A DNA stretch of 64,000 nt from Prosapia bicincta (lineage: Eukaryota > Arthropoda > Insecta > Hemiptera > Cercopidae): NCBI GenBank assembly GCA_036971475.1, contig JBAIZL010000006.1:16595459-16659458 (forward strand), in the 5' to 3' direction. A model generated the notes under the pieces. The model saw only the letters and a list, made by a program, of their open reading frames with translations. It searched no databases and had not been told where the DNA came from. Below, one piece after another: positions 1 through 13,451 of this stretch. Both the position numbers and the translations under genes were made by a program. Positions within the stretch are counted from its first letter, which is position 1, and each line of letters starts with the position of its first letter.

Positions 1-248
1 CGCTACAGCTCTAAGATGAAGTCATAGGTATTGCCATAGCTCTAAGATGAAGTCATAGGTGTCGCTACAGCTCTAAGATGAAGGTATAAGTGTTACTATA
101 GTCGAAAATGAAGTCATAGGCGTCCTCATAGCTTTAAAATATAGGCATAGGTGTCTCTGGAGCTCTTAGGTTGAGAGTAATAAGTGTCGCCACATTTCTA
201 AGATATAGCAATAGGTGTCCCCACGGTTATAAGATGAAGTTATAGGTG
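1..248. repeat. degenerate 31-bp tandem repeat, about 8 copies
   Basis: The core AGCTCTAAGATGAAG recurs at positions 7, 38 and 69, giving a 31-bp period. Progressively mutated copies continue to about 248. The array is cut by the left window edge, so its full size is unknown. No long open frame runs through it. Confidence 0.8.
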
Positions 249-1469
249 CGTTTCAGCACGACCCAACCAATACCGACGAGGACAAAACCCATTCCAACCT
301 AAAAGAGTCAATAGTTCCGTTACGGTGTGAGATACATCTCCTGAAACGGCACACATAACTGCATTACAGCCGCAGAAGTCCTTGCCTCTACCATACATCG
401 TCTTCTGGACTGTAACTCTAATTATTACTTTTTTTTCTGCAGAGATTCTTGCTATACTCTGTCTTTTTGGTGTTTCTCCTAACGTAGCTTAAATCTGTTT
501 TAACGTTTGTTAACTGTTGAACTTTTTCTGACTTTTACTCATTCCTTGTCGTCTTTTTTTATTCCAATTTTTCTAAAATTTCGGTTTTGCATTGATTGTC
601 ATAGAAATATCTTTTGTCAGATCTCGGGAAATGAGTGAATTGTCCCGAAGATATCCGGAAGCAAATGCGGTGATTACAATAAAATCTGATGTGTTAACAA
701 CTTTTTTTGTCTTCACTTAGAGGTTATATGAAGGTTGTTTTTAAATCATTTTTGGCTGTTATTTAAACATTATATTTAAAAAATGTATTCTATGTGATGA
801 ATTAAGTAATAGGTGATTTTATACAAAAACTGTTTTACGTTATTTTCCACATTGTATAATGATCGATGACATAAGTCGAAATGTTCTTTCAGTGTTATTC
901 AATAACAATTTTTATTTTAATAAATCTTACTATAGTGTAATTAATTCTGTATTTTTATTCCAATTTTGTAAATGAAACTTTTAGGCATGTTTAGAACTTG
1001 AGAAATCAAGTTTGGTTGTGTACGTTAATATATTTTTTTAATAAGTAAATTTATGAACACCAATAACACTACTGTATTATTTATTTTGTTTTAATTGCAG
1101 TTTTCATGTCTGCCAGTTTTTTTCTTTACAATTTTTTACAGGGGTATCTCTCTTTTAACAGGAGGCTAGGATTCTTGTTGAAATTTGTAATTTTCTCAGA
1201 TTTTTTACACATTTTTTGAGGTGATTCTTTTTAATTTGACTTCTGATTGTCTACCATTTTGTTGTATCAAATTCGTTGATTTATTTTACTTTGCTTCATA
1301 GTTATGCAAAAATTATTTGTTTGTACAGTTTTATCGTTTATTTGTATGTTACTTATTTTATCTCTGTTATTATATTTTGTACTATTTTTAAATTTCAGTA
1401 TGTTTTAAAGAGATGAGATAGAATTTGTATACAGTTGAACCATAATTGCCTTATCCACCTTTCTCTCTG
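249..1469. other. non-coding AT-rich stretch
   Basis: There are many stops in all frames and I recognise no gene. Around 300-360, a segment containing ATACATCTCCTGAAACGG weakly resembles the tail of the PLE repeats at 33.0 and 40.4 kb. The rest is unremarkable AT-rich sequence. Confidence 0.5.
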
Positions 1470-1960
1470 AAACTAAATAAGTAATATAAACAAAACTTTT
1501 TTAAAGTAAATTCCTACTTAAGTTAACAAAGAAAAAATGTATTTATTTTTTTAAAAATATTTACAATTAATATAAATAAAATAATGTAACCTATGTGTTA
1601 AAACAGCTGTTCTACCACATAACCTCTAACATAAAATCAGCTGTTTTATGAAATCATATGTTATCTCTTATTTTAAGCCAAATGGAACGAAGTACAGTAA
1701 CTATATTATATACATTGCCTCTTTTGTAAAACGTTTTCTTCCCATATAAAACTAAAATTAATTCATTAAATTTAATTATGAATTAATATTTGAAAAAAAG
1801 TTTATTAACAACAAATGTGAACCATCACAAATTTAAAGTATGTATTTGAACTTGAGTGGATGAATGAAAAGTACATATTATATTAACCATTGAAAATGTA
1901 TACAGAATATATTAGAAGAGTATGACTGCTATTGTAATAGAAGGAATAGAAAAACAAATC
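1470..1960 (+). repeat. interspersed repeat family R1, copy A
   Basis: This segment aligns by eye over most of its length with 35480-35960 (same strand) and, reversed, with 12270-12700. All share segments such as AGCTGTTTTATGAAATCATA, and a later block containing AATTAATTCATTAAATTTAA. No protein-coding remnant was recognised, so it is probably a non-autonomous mobile element of unknown class. The boundaries are approximate. Confidence 0.6.
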
Positions 1961-2386
1961 TTTTCACCTCCATTGTCTTAAAGTGTACTAAAAACACTCA
2001 AAGAATATAAATGGGACGACATACTAAAACTTGCGTGCTTTTACACTCTTGGACGCGATAAATTAAGAAAGCTAAATCAGTGTTCCAGTACAAACCCGGT
2101 CGCGTGTCTTGATGAGTCAGCGAGTAACACGTATTTTACAACGTCTCCACGTAAGAGCCTTCACAGTTTTTTCGAGAATTTTAATTTTAGAACGGAGTAT
2201 TTTGATTTGCCAAATTGACAAACGCTTGTTAAGAGTTACAATTTTCACACTTAACCACAATTGTAATAGAACTGATGTTATCAATATAGATTAGAGGTGT
2301 CTCAGTTTATTAAAGTGAACCCAGATAAGTTAAATAAATATATAGGTCACTTGGTCAGTTTTAGTTACGATATGTTAAATTTGGTT
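1961..2386. other. non-coding stretch
   Basis: This is of somewhat higher complexity than its neighbours. The 61-codon open frame at 2109-2294 has no recognisable domain. I see no gene here. Confidence 0.4.
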
Positions 2387-2636
2387 AATAAACGGCCGCG
2401 ATTTCAGTTCTGTAAATCACGTATAAAAAGATTGTCGAGTGGGACGCATTTACTATAAACAAAACCACAAGTATGACATTTGGAACTTAAGCTCACGCTA
2501 TATAAAGTTAATCAATAGACGCCCGTTTTTACAGTTCTGATATTACGTATGAAAGATGGTCGAGTGGGACGCATTTACTATAAACAAAACCACAAGTATG
2601 ACAATTGGAACGTAGGCTCACGCTCTGTTCATTTTA
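2387..2636. repeat. two-copy tandem duplication, 125-bp unit
   Basis: GTCGAGTGGGACGCATTTAC starts at 2434 and again at 2559, exactly 125 bp apart. Similarity extends across both units, from about TAATAAACG at 2387 to the GCTCACGCT near 2636. The first half of each unit has diverged more than the second half. Confidence 0.8.
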
Positions 2637-3049
2637 TAACCTGCTCACGGATATTAGAAAATAGTAACTTAACCCGGACCATCTTCCATAAGACAAAGGA
2701 TATACCCAAGTGTTGACGGGTAGAATCGTCAACAAACACGTGTCGTCAATTGTGCAACCGTTCTTCTCACACCTACACAGAATGCAGGGCTGCCATTTGG
2801 CACCGCGTAAAGTTCATCTCATCTGAATTCAGGTGCATTCTGCTCCTACAACATTACCCCCCCCCCTTTATACCTGCACGGTGTAGGTGTTGCAGATGGC
2901 TTGTGTCTTGTGTCAAAACACTCCTAGGCGATCGCGGCAACTTCAATTGCGTTTCGGACAACTTTGAATATTTATGTCAACAGTTCTAAATGTCAGTAAC
3001 AGAATAGCATTGTGTCTATACCCGTCCGTTATTTAACATTAAACAAGCA
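2637..3049. other. non-coding stretch
   Basis: A 79-codon open frame at 2750-2989 shows no recognisable domain and encloses a C9 run at about 2860. I see no supported gene. Confidence 0.4.
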
Positions 3050-3131
3050 GTAGCAGATCCTACGGGCACTATTTTTTCTTTAAAGACGGAGTAGCAGGTC
3101 CTACGGACACTATTTTTTCTTTAAAGACGAA
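3050..3131. repeat. two-copy tandem duplication, 41-bp unit
   Basis: The units at 3050-3090 and 3091-3131 share GTAGCAG, CCTACGG and CACTATTTTTTCTTTAAAGA, with only a few substitutions. Confidence 0.8.
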
Positions 3132-3710
3132 AAACCAAAAACTCGCCTAACCTAAATTATTAATTCCACTAAATTATAATAAAACATAATGTCAACTAAA
3201 TAACTGTATCAAATTAAATTAATTCTAACTACATCAACACAAACTTAGAATTATACTTAACCTATATTATCCTTAACACCTAACCAAATCAATAGTAATA
3301 TTAAAAATGAAGAATTAAATTGAACCAATCTAACTTGAACAAACTAAAACGAAACAAAAAGGATTTTAGATTCTATTAAATAAATTAAGAATAAGATTTG
3401 AATAACCTCTTTGTATAGTAACCATTATGTGGGGGGAAAGCGGGGAATTCTGACATTTCTTTTCAGTGTAGAGTAATTATATCGGGAAGCATCATATTTG
3501 CAACAATATTGTATATAACAGGGAGAATTTTACAGGATAAAAATTCTGAGTTGTCTTCTTGTAGGTTATTCCTCTGTTTCCGTTTCGATAGGCGCTAACC
3601 CTTCTCTTACTACTTATTCATAAAGGAAGAATATTTTGAAAACTGACCAAAACAATGCAGTAGATTTATTTTCAAAATTTTTCTGGTGGAATTTAAAATT
3701 CTGAACGTCC
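3132..3710. other. non-coding AT-rich stretch
   Basis: From 3132 to 3410 the + strand is strongly A/C/T-biased (few G), similar to the G-poor PLE relic at 32.4 kb, but no protein similarity could be read here. The rest shows nothing recognisable. Confidence 0.4.
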
Positions 3711-3718
3711 CTTTATGA

Positions 3719-4485
3719 CAGGGATGGACAACTTCTTAACCCTAAAGTGCCACTTCAATATTTTCAGTGGAGACGAGGGCCCTACAACTAATTTCACACA
3801 TACATCAATAAGCTAAATGTACGTAATACGTATATTGTATTGTATGCGTCGTTTATTAAATAATATAAATCAATAAATGTTATGCAAAATATTGCACATA
3901 CTTTTAGTATCAAGCTCAATGTACAAAGGATCAAAATAAGTTTAATATTAAATTTTCAGTTGTTATTTAATCATGTTGTTTTCGCATATCAGAACACAGT
4001 ATTGGAAAAACTCTAATTTATCTAAATTTAAAACCATCCGTAACTATGTAGGGCCACCTACTTCACTTAATGATAACAGTGTGGGCGGCAGCAATTGTTT
4101 AAATTTCATAAAAATCAATCTGAATTGAAGTGGTTGCAGGGCCTGAAGAAGGTTGCGGCAAGTTGATTTAATAAATTTCATTATTGAAAAGGTGCACTTA
4201 CAAAGGTATGTGCTTCGAAACAAAGACACGTAGTTTGGAATGTTTCTTCTCAGGCACTTGACTCTATAATGCACCAGTTTTCTACCTTGCCTGAAAAAAT
4301 TGGTCACTTTGCAAGTCACGGAGCTCTTATTGGGGGTAAGGAGCCATATTCAACCTATTTCTTAAAACCTATACCAACCTATATTTTCATGTTTTACATT
4401 TATTAATAAATCAATATTCTAATGTTTTAACATTAGTCTGGAGCAGCATAAAAAAAAATCACCCTGTGCTAGTTGGCCATCCCTG
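3719..4485 (-). mobile_element. non-autonomous hAT element with perfect 8-bp TSD
   Basis: The left end reads CAGGGATGGACAAC and the right end GTTGGCCATCCCTG, so the terminal inverted repeats match at 13 of 14 positions. The element is bracketed by CTTTATGA at 3711-3718 and 4486-4493, a perfect 8-bp target duplication as expected for hAT. At 767 bp it is too short for a full transposase and retains only a C-terminal remnant on the minus strand. The exact TSD fixes both boundaries. Confidence 0.88.
4044..4319 (-). pseudogene. hAT transposase C-terminal fragment
   Basis: The minus-strand open frame contains SLFRSTYLCKCTFSIMKFIK. This resembles the conserved hAT C-terminal segment with the pattern F-G-S-T-Y-x-C-E-x-x-F-S-x-M-K-x-x-K-S (GTF2IRD2/ZBED5-like clade). 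The catalytic-region Glu of that motif appears as Lys (CKCTFS), and nothing of the first two catalytic Asp blocks remains. It sits wholly inside the 767-bp hAT element and is non-functional. I matched it to the family by memory of the motif only. Confidence 0.65.
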
Positions 4486-4493
4486 CTTTATGA

Positions 4494-5680
4494 CATTCCT
4501 AGAAACAAAATCCTATACACTGTACATTTCAAGTTTAATTTACTTAAGAATTTTCTGACTGCATCTGATAATGGCATCTTGGTTGTTGAAATGTACATTA
4601 GGAAAATTAAAATGATTTAAACTTGAAATCTGTCTTGGCAGTTTAGTTTCTTGATTTGCGGTAACAGAATTCCAGGTAACGATACATCCTATGGCGGATT
4701 TGTGAACATAAAGTTTATCGAGAACAAATTTATTTGGTTTATAAATAAATATATAAGTTATGTGTTTCGGAAAATCTCTATTCTTGAAACTTTAAATAAT
4801 AATCCTTAAAGTTAAGATGCGTCAAAAACTTTCCGAAATGAGTCAACAAACAAAAATATTTTAATGCTATTAAGGGCAGGAGAATGTGCAAAAATGTTTT
4901 TCTTAACAGAAGTGACGATGAGTATTAAGAATTCAAATGAAACTGTTGAATTGTGTGAATTTAAAATATGAGTCACATTCTGTAAAGTGAGACCTTGAAA
5001 TAAACTTGAATGATCTGTTCCATTTTTACTGAAGAAATAATGAGAGACTTCTGCTTGTACCTTCCTATCACGATTATCCTGTCTAGACATAATTCTTTTG
5101 TCATATGATAATGAGGGAAATATTACATATGGCTTTAGTTGATAAGAAAAAATAAATTAAATGTTTAAAAAAATTTCTCAGTTTGTAATTTATTTTCAAC
5201 AAAATTGCCTGGGAAAAAGAAACAAAAATTATTTTTAGAAAATCCAAATACTTTGTTAATTTTTTTCATAAACAGTATTTGTACATATAAAGTTACAAAT
5301 GATTATCTGGGGACTTTACAAAATGCTGATATTTAGAGGAGTTGAAAGTAAACGCACTTAGCCCTTTGTTTGGAGGATAAGTATCATGAAGATGAACATC
5401 TAAAGCAGGATATGGCTGATTTTCAAGTAATACATGTATTTTAATGTGAAAAATACTAAAGAAATAATTCAGTACCAAAACAAAATACATTCATAATCTT
5501 ACGAACACTCTATTTGTGGATCTTTGTAAATAAATTTAAAATTTTAGTAAACAATTTGGTAGTGTTTAGAAAAAGACCATCAGCGCTCTTCAGTGAGTTT
5601 ATAACCAAATGATGATAGCCTTTAACCGTTCAGTCACCTTCTTTTAATCCAAATCTTTTTTAAAAAACCTAATCTATACC
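4494..5680. other. non-coding stretch
   Basis: Two minus-strand open frames (4812-5090, 92 codons; 5293-5490, 65 codons) contain no domain I recognise and have the base composition of their surroundings. I see no supported feature. Confidence 0.45.
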
Positions 5681-5699
5681 TCTTGGTGTAGTGATGTAA

Positions 5700-5796
5700 A
5701 ATGCCTGGGCGTTTATAAGTCGGGGCAAATGCCCAATATAAATGCCCGGGCAAATGCCCAAAACCCATAAATGCCCAGGCATTTTGGGCATTTATC
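5700..5796. repeat. left subterminal palindromic repeats of the hAT element
   Basis: GGGCAAATGCCC occurs at 5723-5734 and 5748-5759, among further GCCCGGGC, GCCCAGGC and GGGCATTTAT half-sites. Clusters of short subterminal motifs are typical hAT transposase binding sites, so this is the probable role (inference). Confidence 0.75.
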
Positions 5797-6242
5797 TCCT
5801 TTAAAAACATATTTATAATGCAACGATTATAAATAATGTTTTAGCCATTGTATGCACATAGATGCATTCTATATATTTATCCATACACAAATAGATATGT
5901 ATACAGGTAAATATATATGTATACATATGTAATATACAAAATTGTTGAATTTATATTGAGAGAATTTATATTAAGTAGAAGGTAGGCCTAGGCCTAATAT
6001 TTTTTATTGCTTCTAAACTGTATTTTTGACGCACATGAAAGTTGATTGTGAAATCGGGGGGGAAAAATCCATTCAACACATCTTTATAATTCTTCAATGA
6101 GTTTGATATTTTACTGAAAGATAAGTAATACTGAAACTGGATACATAATGTACGCTATTATATTAACTGTGTAACAAATGAGGTTACATATATTTAAATA
6201 TGGAATTAAATAATAAATGGCTGTATTGTGTTCTTGGGTGTC
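5797..6242. other. hAT 3'-side non-coding DNA
   Basis: This is AT-rich internal sequence of the hAT element between its left subterminal repeats and the end of the transposase ORF. It includes short TATATGTA-type runs at 5870-5940. No gene was seen. Confidence 0.6.
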
Positions 6243-7745
6243 TTAATCACTTTTTTCTGTATCCTCTTCATCACTTTTTTCTGATGAACTTTCAATTAGC
6301 TCTGGCTCAGATTCATCTGACAGTTCTGATTCTGAATCTTCCTCTAGACCTATAATACGTTCTTGACTGGGTGTTGGGGTTTCTTCTCCTTGTTCTGGAT
6401 TACTCTGATGAGTCTCATTAGTTGTTTTGTCGGGCTTACGCTTAGATGGTCTATTCATCAGCTTCCAATTGTAGGCTATATAAGTCAACTTAGTAGCCCT
6501 CTCAGATGTAAGTCTGTTCCTTTTTTTACTATGAATCCAGCCAAAAGTGCTGAAGGTCCGCTCTGTGGCAGCAGATGTAACAGGTGCCCCAAGAATTTTT
6601 ACTGCAACTTCTGCCAGTGCACAAGTACCCCTCAAACCTCGCCACCACAATAAAGGAGTTACAAGGTAAACATTGTCTTCTTTAACCCCAACTCCTTTCC
6701 ACACAAATTGTCTGGACCAAATTCCCTGTTTGTCCCTGTAGTCGGCCACGTTTTCTCTAACTTGTATAGCATTCAATCCTGTGTTTCTTGCTGTGTCGCA
6801 AATAAAGCTTATTGCTTCCAGCATGTCAACAGGCTCGAGATCACTACCTTGCACAGCTGGGTCAAGCAGGTTCGCCGCAAGGTGTAAAGATGATACACCA
6901 AATTTCTTTCTCTCTTTGAATTTGGACAAGATTGCCTTTTCTTCTGCTGATTGCAGTGGAGATAACGGTAACTTCTCAATAAGAACTGCCTCCAAGTCAT
7001 TAAACCTTTTAGCTATTCTATGAACTTGAGGTTCATTGGACTCGAAAGCTGTGATCAAGTGAACGATTGGGTTCATCAACTCTACAACTGTGTCAACCCT
7101 GACCCAGAAAACATCATCGTCCAGGACTCTCTTCTTCATTTCTGGCTTTAGATATGGTTGAGCATTTTCATTAACAACTAATGTTTGTAGGACAAATTTG
7201 TTTGACTGCAAACTTTGAAGGCAGAACAAATGGCTCCCCCACCTAGTCTTTCCTGGCAACTTCAGTGAAACCCTATCCTTGAATGCCTTATTTTCAGCTG
7301 ATATTTCATTGAACAATGCTAATAAAACATGGCTGTGTTTTACTGTTTTGACAACATCAACTGCGATTGCTGTGAAAGTTTTCATTGTTTGGCAGCTTAA
7401 AATGTCTGAGCACAATAAGTGTAGCAGGTGTGCTAGACATCCAAGAGGAACAACATGGGGAAATCTATCTTTCACCAAGTTCAGTGCAGCTTTCATATTT
7501 GCAGCATTATCACCAATCACCACCAGAAATTTTTCTGGTCCATGTTTCTCCATTACATTTATGATAAGCTGAGAAAGGTACTCGCCAGTGAGACTGTTGC
7601 ATTTAGTCATTACAAACTCCACAAACATTGGTTGTGGTTTTGAAATTATGAAGTTGATAATTGATTCATTTCTAAGGTTGCTCCAGCCGTCACACTGTAG
7701 GTGGAGGTGCTTCACTTTATGTAGTTGCTTATTTATGTTAGGCAT
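6243..7745 (-). CDS. hAT-family transposase lacking an N-terminal zinc finger
   Basis: This 500-residue open frame starts at an ATG, with an in-frame TAA two codons upstream. It would cut and paste the surrounding hAT element. The probable catalytic triad is visible: Asp19 in CDGWSN, Asp79 in GDNAANM, and Glu395 in ATERTFSTFG, the hAT C-terminal dimerisation block. The hAT features GCLAH (Cys103, His106) and TRWGS (about 167-171) are also present. The C-terminal 70 residues are a Ser/Glu/Asp-rich acidic tail. Missing is the usual N-terminal BED finger: only 213 bp lie between the ATG and the element end, so there is no room for a BED exon. It may be a deletion derivative still able to make protein, or the ORF may begin at a splice acceptor just downstream of the ATG. 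No frameshift is seen. Confidence 0.85.
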   Translation of the reverse strand: MPNINKQLHKVKHLHLQCDGWSNLRNESIINFIISKPQPMFVEFVMTKCNSLTGEYLSQLIINVMEKHGPEKFLVVIGDNAANMKAALNLVKDRFPHVVPLGCLAHLLHLLCSDILSCQTMKTFTAIAVDVVKTVKHSHVLLALFNEISAENKAFKDRVSLKLPGKTRWGSHLFCLQSLQSNKFVLQTLVVNENAQPYLKPEMKKRVLDDDVFWVRVDTVVELMNPIVHLITAFESNEPQVHRIAKRFNDLEAVLIEKLPLSPLQSAEEKAILSKFKERKKFGVSSLHLAANLLDPAVQGSDLEPVDMLEAISFICDTARNTGLNAIQVRENVADYRDKQGIWSRQFVWKGVGVKEDNVYLVTPLLWWRGLRGTCALAEVAVKILGAPVTSAATERTFSTFGWIHSKKRNRLTSERATKLTYIAYNWKLMNRPSKRKPDKTTNETHQSNPEQGEETPTPSQERIIGLEEDSESELSDESEPELIESSSEKSDEEDTEKSD

Positions 7746-7859
7746 AATTTAGGCATTATTTGTTTATCCATGAAATTTACCTTTAATTAATAGTTTATAC
7801 TATGTTTTAGAAGCACAAGTAACAATCAAAAATAGTAAAAAGTAAAAAAAACACACTTT

Positions 7860-7950
7860 TTCATAAATGCCCAGATATTGGGCGCTTGAAACGGCTTTGG
7901 GCAAATGCCCATTTATAAATGTCCTGCCCACTGGGCATTTGCCCGGCCCA
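7860..7950. repeat. right subterminal palindromic repeats of the hAT element
   Basis: GGGCAAATGCCC lies at 7899-7910 and its reverse complement GGGCATTTGCCC at 7933-7944, flanked by GCCCAGATATTGGGC. These mirror the left-end cluster and are probable transposase recognition sites. Confidence 0.75.
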
Positions 7951-7979
7951 CATCTATATCTTGGTGTACTCATTTCTTT

Positions 7980-8240
7980 CTTGTATTTACTTTTAAATTC
8001 CTTATATTAACTCACACTCTCCTTATACATATCTTGTACAAATTTTCAATCGTTAATAAAATGCATTTTTATTCATCCCATCAAGTTCAGATACAATTTG
8101 TAAACTTATAGTGAATGACAATTGATGTTAATACAGGTTTTTCAAATATTTATTCAATAATTAAGTTCTAAAAATTTGGGGTCTAAGTCAGATACAAACT
8201 GAGTATATGGAATTATAGAAAAAAGGTTCTTTGCAATAGT
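7980..8240 (-). repeat. interspersed repeat family R1, copy D (partial)
   Basis: ACAAATTTTCAATCGTTAAT is shared with 12305-12324. The following sequence also aligns, containing GATGTTAATACAG in one copy and GATGTTTATACAG in the other, then TTTTTCAAATATT. It is a 3'-half copy in the same orientation as copy C. The two copies lie on either side of the giant CA tract. Confidence 0.5.
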
Positions 8241-8413
8241 GAAGGATTACAAGAGGCGGATAGAATAAGTTATAGGTTTTTAAATTAGAAAGGAAAAAAA
8301 GAAAGCAAATAAATAGTATCAAACAAAAATCATAGTCCAACACCATATATTGTATAAAGAGGAAAATGGAAAATTACAATGGAATTCGCTTTATATTTTG
8401 CCACTTAATATTG

Positions 8414-8416
<3 letters not shown>

Positions 8417-8456
<40 letters not shown>
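8417..8456. repeat. (CT)n microsatellite, about 20 units
   Basis: A pure CT run directly abuts the giant CA tract. Compound CT-CA junctions of this kind usually arise by slippage. Confidence 0.95.
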
Positions 8457-12269
<3,813 letters not shown>

Positions 12270-12700
12270 CCTTCTATTAGTTCACACCTCCCTTTATCTA
12301 TTGTACAAATTTTCAATCGTTAATATAATACTTAATTCATTGACTCAGTTCAAATAATTTTTTAAAACTTTTAGTGGATAATACTTGATGTTTATACAGT
12401 TTTTTCAAATATTAATTCATTAATTAAATTGATTAAAGTTTTGTATGGGAGCAAAACTTTTCACAATAGGGGTAAAGTATGCAATATAATTATTTTGTCA
12501 CATTTGACTTGAACTAAGTGATAACATATGATTTCATAAATAGGTGATGTTATGTTGTAGGTTATGTGGTAGAACAGCTGTTTCAATGCATAGGTTGTAT
12601 CACTTTATTCTATTAACTGCAATTATTTATTAAAGAAATACCTAAAATGAAATTTTTCTTTGTTGACTTATATTACTTGTTAATGATCATGTGAAGTATA
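12270..12700 (-). repeat. interspersed repeat family R1, copy C
   Basis: This is the reverse complement of 35480-35960. Shared blocks are AATTCCTTCTATTAGTTCAC at about 12268, GTGATAACATATGATTTCAT at about 12520, and the GTAGGTTATGTGGTAGAACA region. No coding remnant was recognised. Confidence 0.6.
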
Positions 12701-13450
12701 TTTCTCGCAATAAGCAATAAAATCAATAATACTAATATTTTGTATTGAATCTTTGACTACGGTTATCCTTTGTATGTAAAAAAAAGTTCTTGGTTCATAT
12801 TATTTATTTCCCCCTAACTGGTCATGTGGAGAGTCACTGAGTAACCAACAGTACATAAGACTTGACTAACACACTTTTGTTAATTATAGCGTTAATGACT
12901 ATGTTAACATAATGTGCAAAACTTTTTTGTTTTTTAACTTTAAGCTAAAATGTTGTTTTTTTTTTATTAAAGTTCAGTATTGTTTTAAGAAAAATGTATA
13001 TCCTATATAAATTTTAGAATATGAAAAATTTCGATTTTTGAAAGCTAATAAGTGCTTATGATTATTTTTAAAATCATATTACCATATGGTGATGAGGGCT
13101 TAAGGAGTGCACTGACACTTTCTCACACATCTTTTAGGTATGGTTATTATCTCCTACAAGATGAGTGAAGAAGTGAGGGGGAATTTTGGCAGGGGTAAGG
13201 TGCATGTAAGATTAAGGAACATGAAGTAACCCTGAACTAGGAAGTAGGAAAGAAATATGGTTTACTTTTTCTGGAAAATCTTTTGAGCTATCTCTCAATT
13301 GATGTATGAACAGTTTTTTTTAAATTTACAGGTAATTCAAACTGTTCAGCTAATTCATTTTATAATTTGAAGTTTTTAAAAAAAATTCAAAACGTTTTAA
13401 AATTCATCAATTTTGTGAGATTTTTTGTTTAATGTTTATTGTTTGAATGT
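12701..13450. other. non-coding AT-rich stretch
   Basis: I recognise no gene or element. There are many T-rich runs. Confidence 0.45.
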
Positions 13451-13451
13451 A

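Larger units (their letters stand above)
5689..7958 (-). mobile_element. hAT transposon, 2270 bp, with 8-bp TSD and one ORF
   Basis: The target duplication TCTTGGTG occurs at 5681-5688 and 7959-7966 and is perfect. The left terminus is TAGTGATGTAAAATGCC. The reverse complement of the right terminus is TATAGATGTGGGCCGGGC. The ends are short and imperfect, sharing TA..GATGT and a GCC-GGGC block. Both ends are loaded with copies and half-copies of the palindrome GGGCAAATGCCC. A single 500-codon transposase ORF fills most of the interior on the minus strand. The intact TSD and long open frame indicate a relatively recent insertion. Confidence 0.9.

Noticed and set aside
6363..7643. Plus-strand frames opposite the hAT transposase
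   Set aside because: They are antisense shadows of the 500-codon minus-strand transposase. No domain was recognised.
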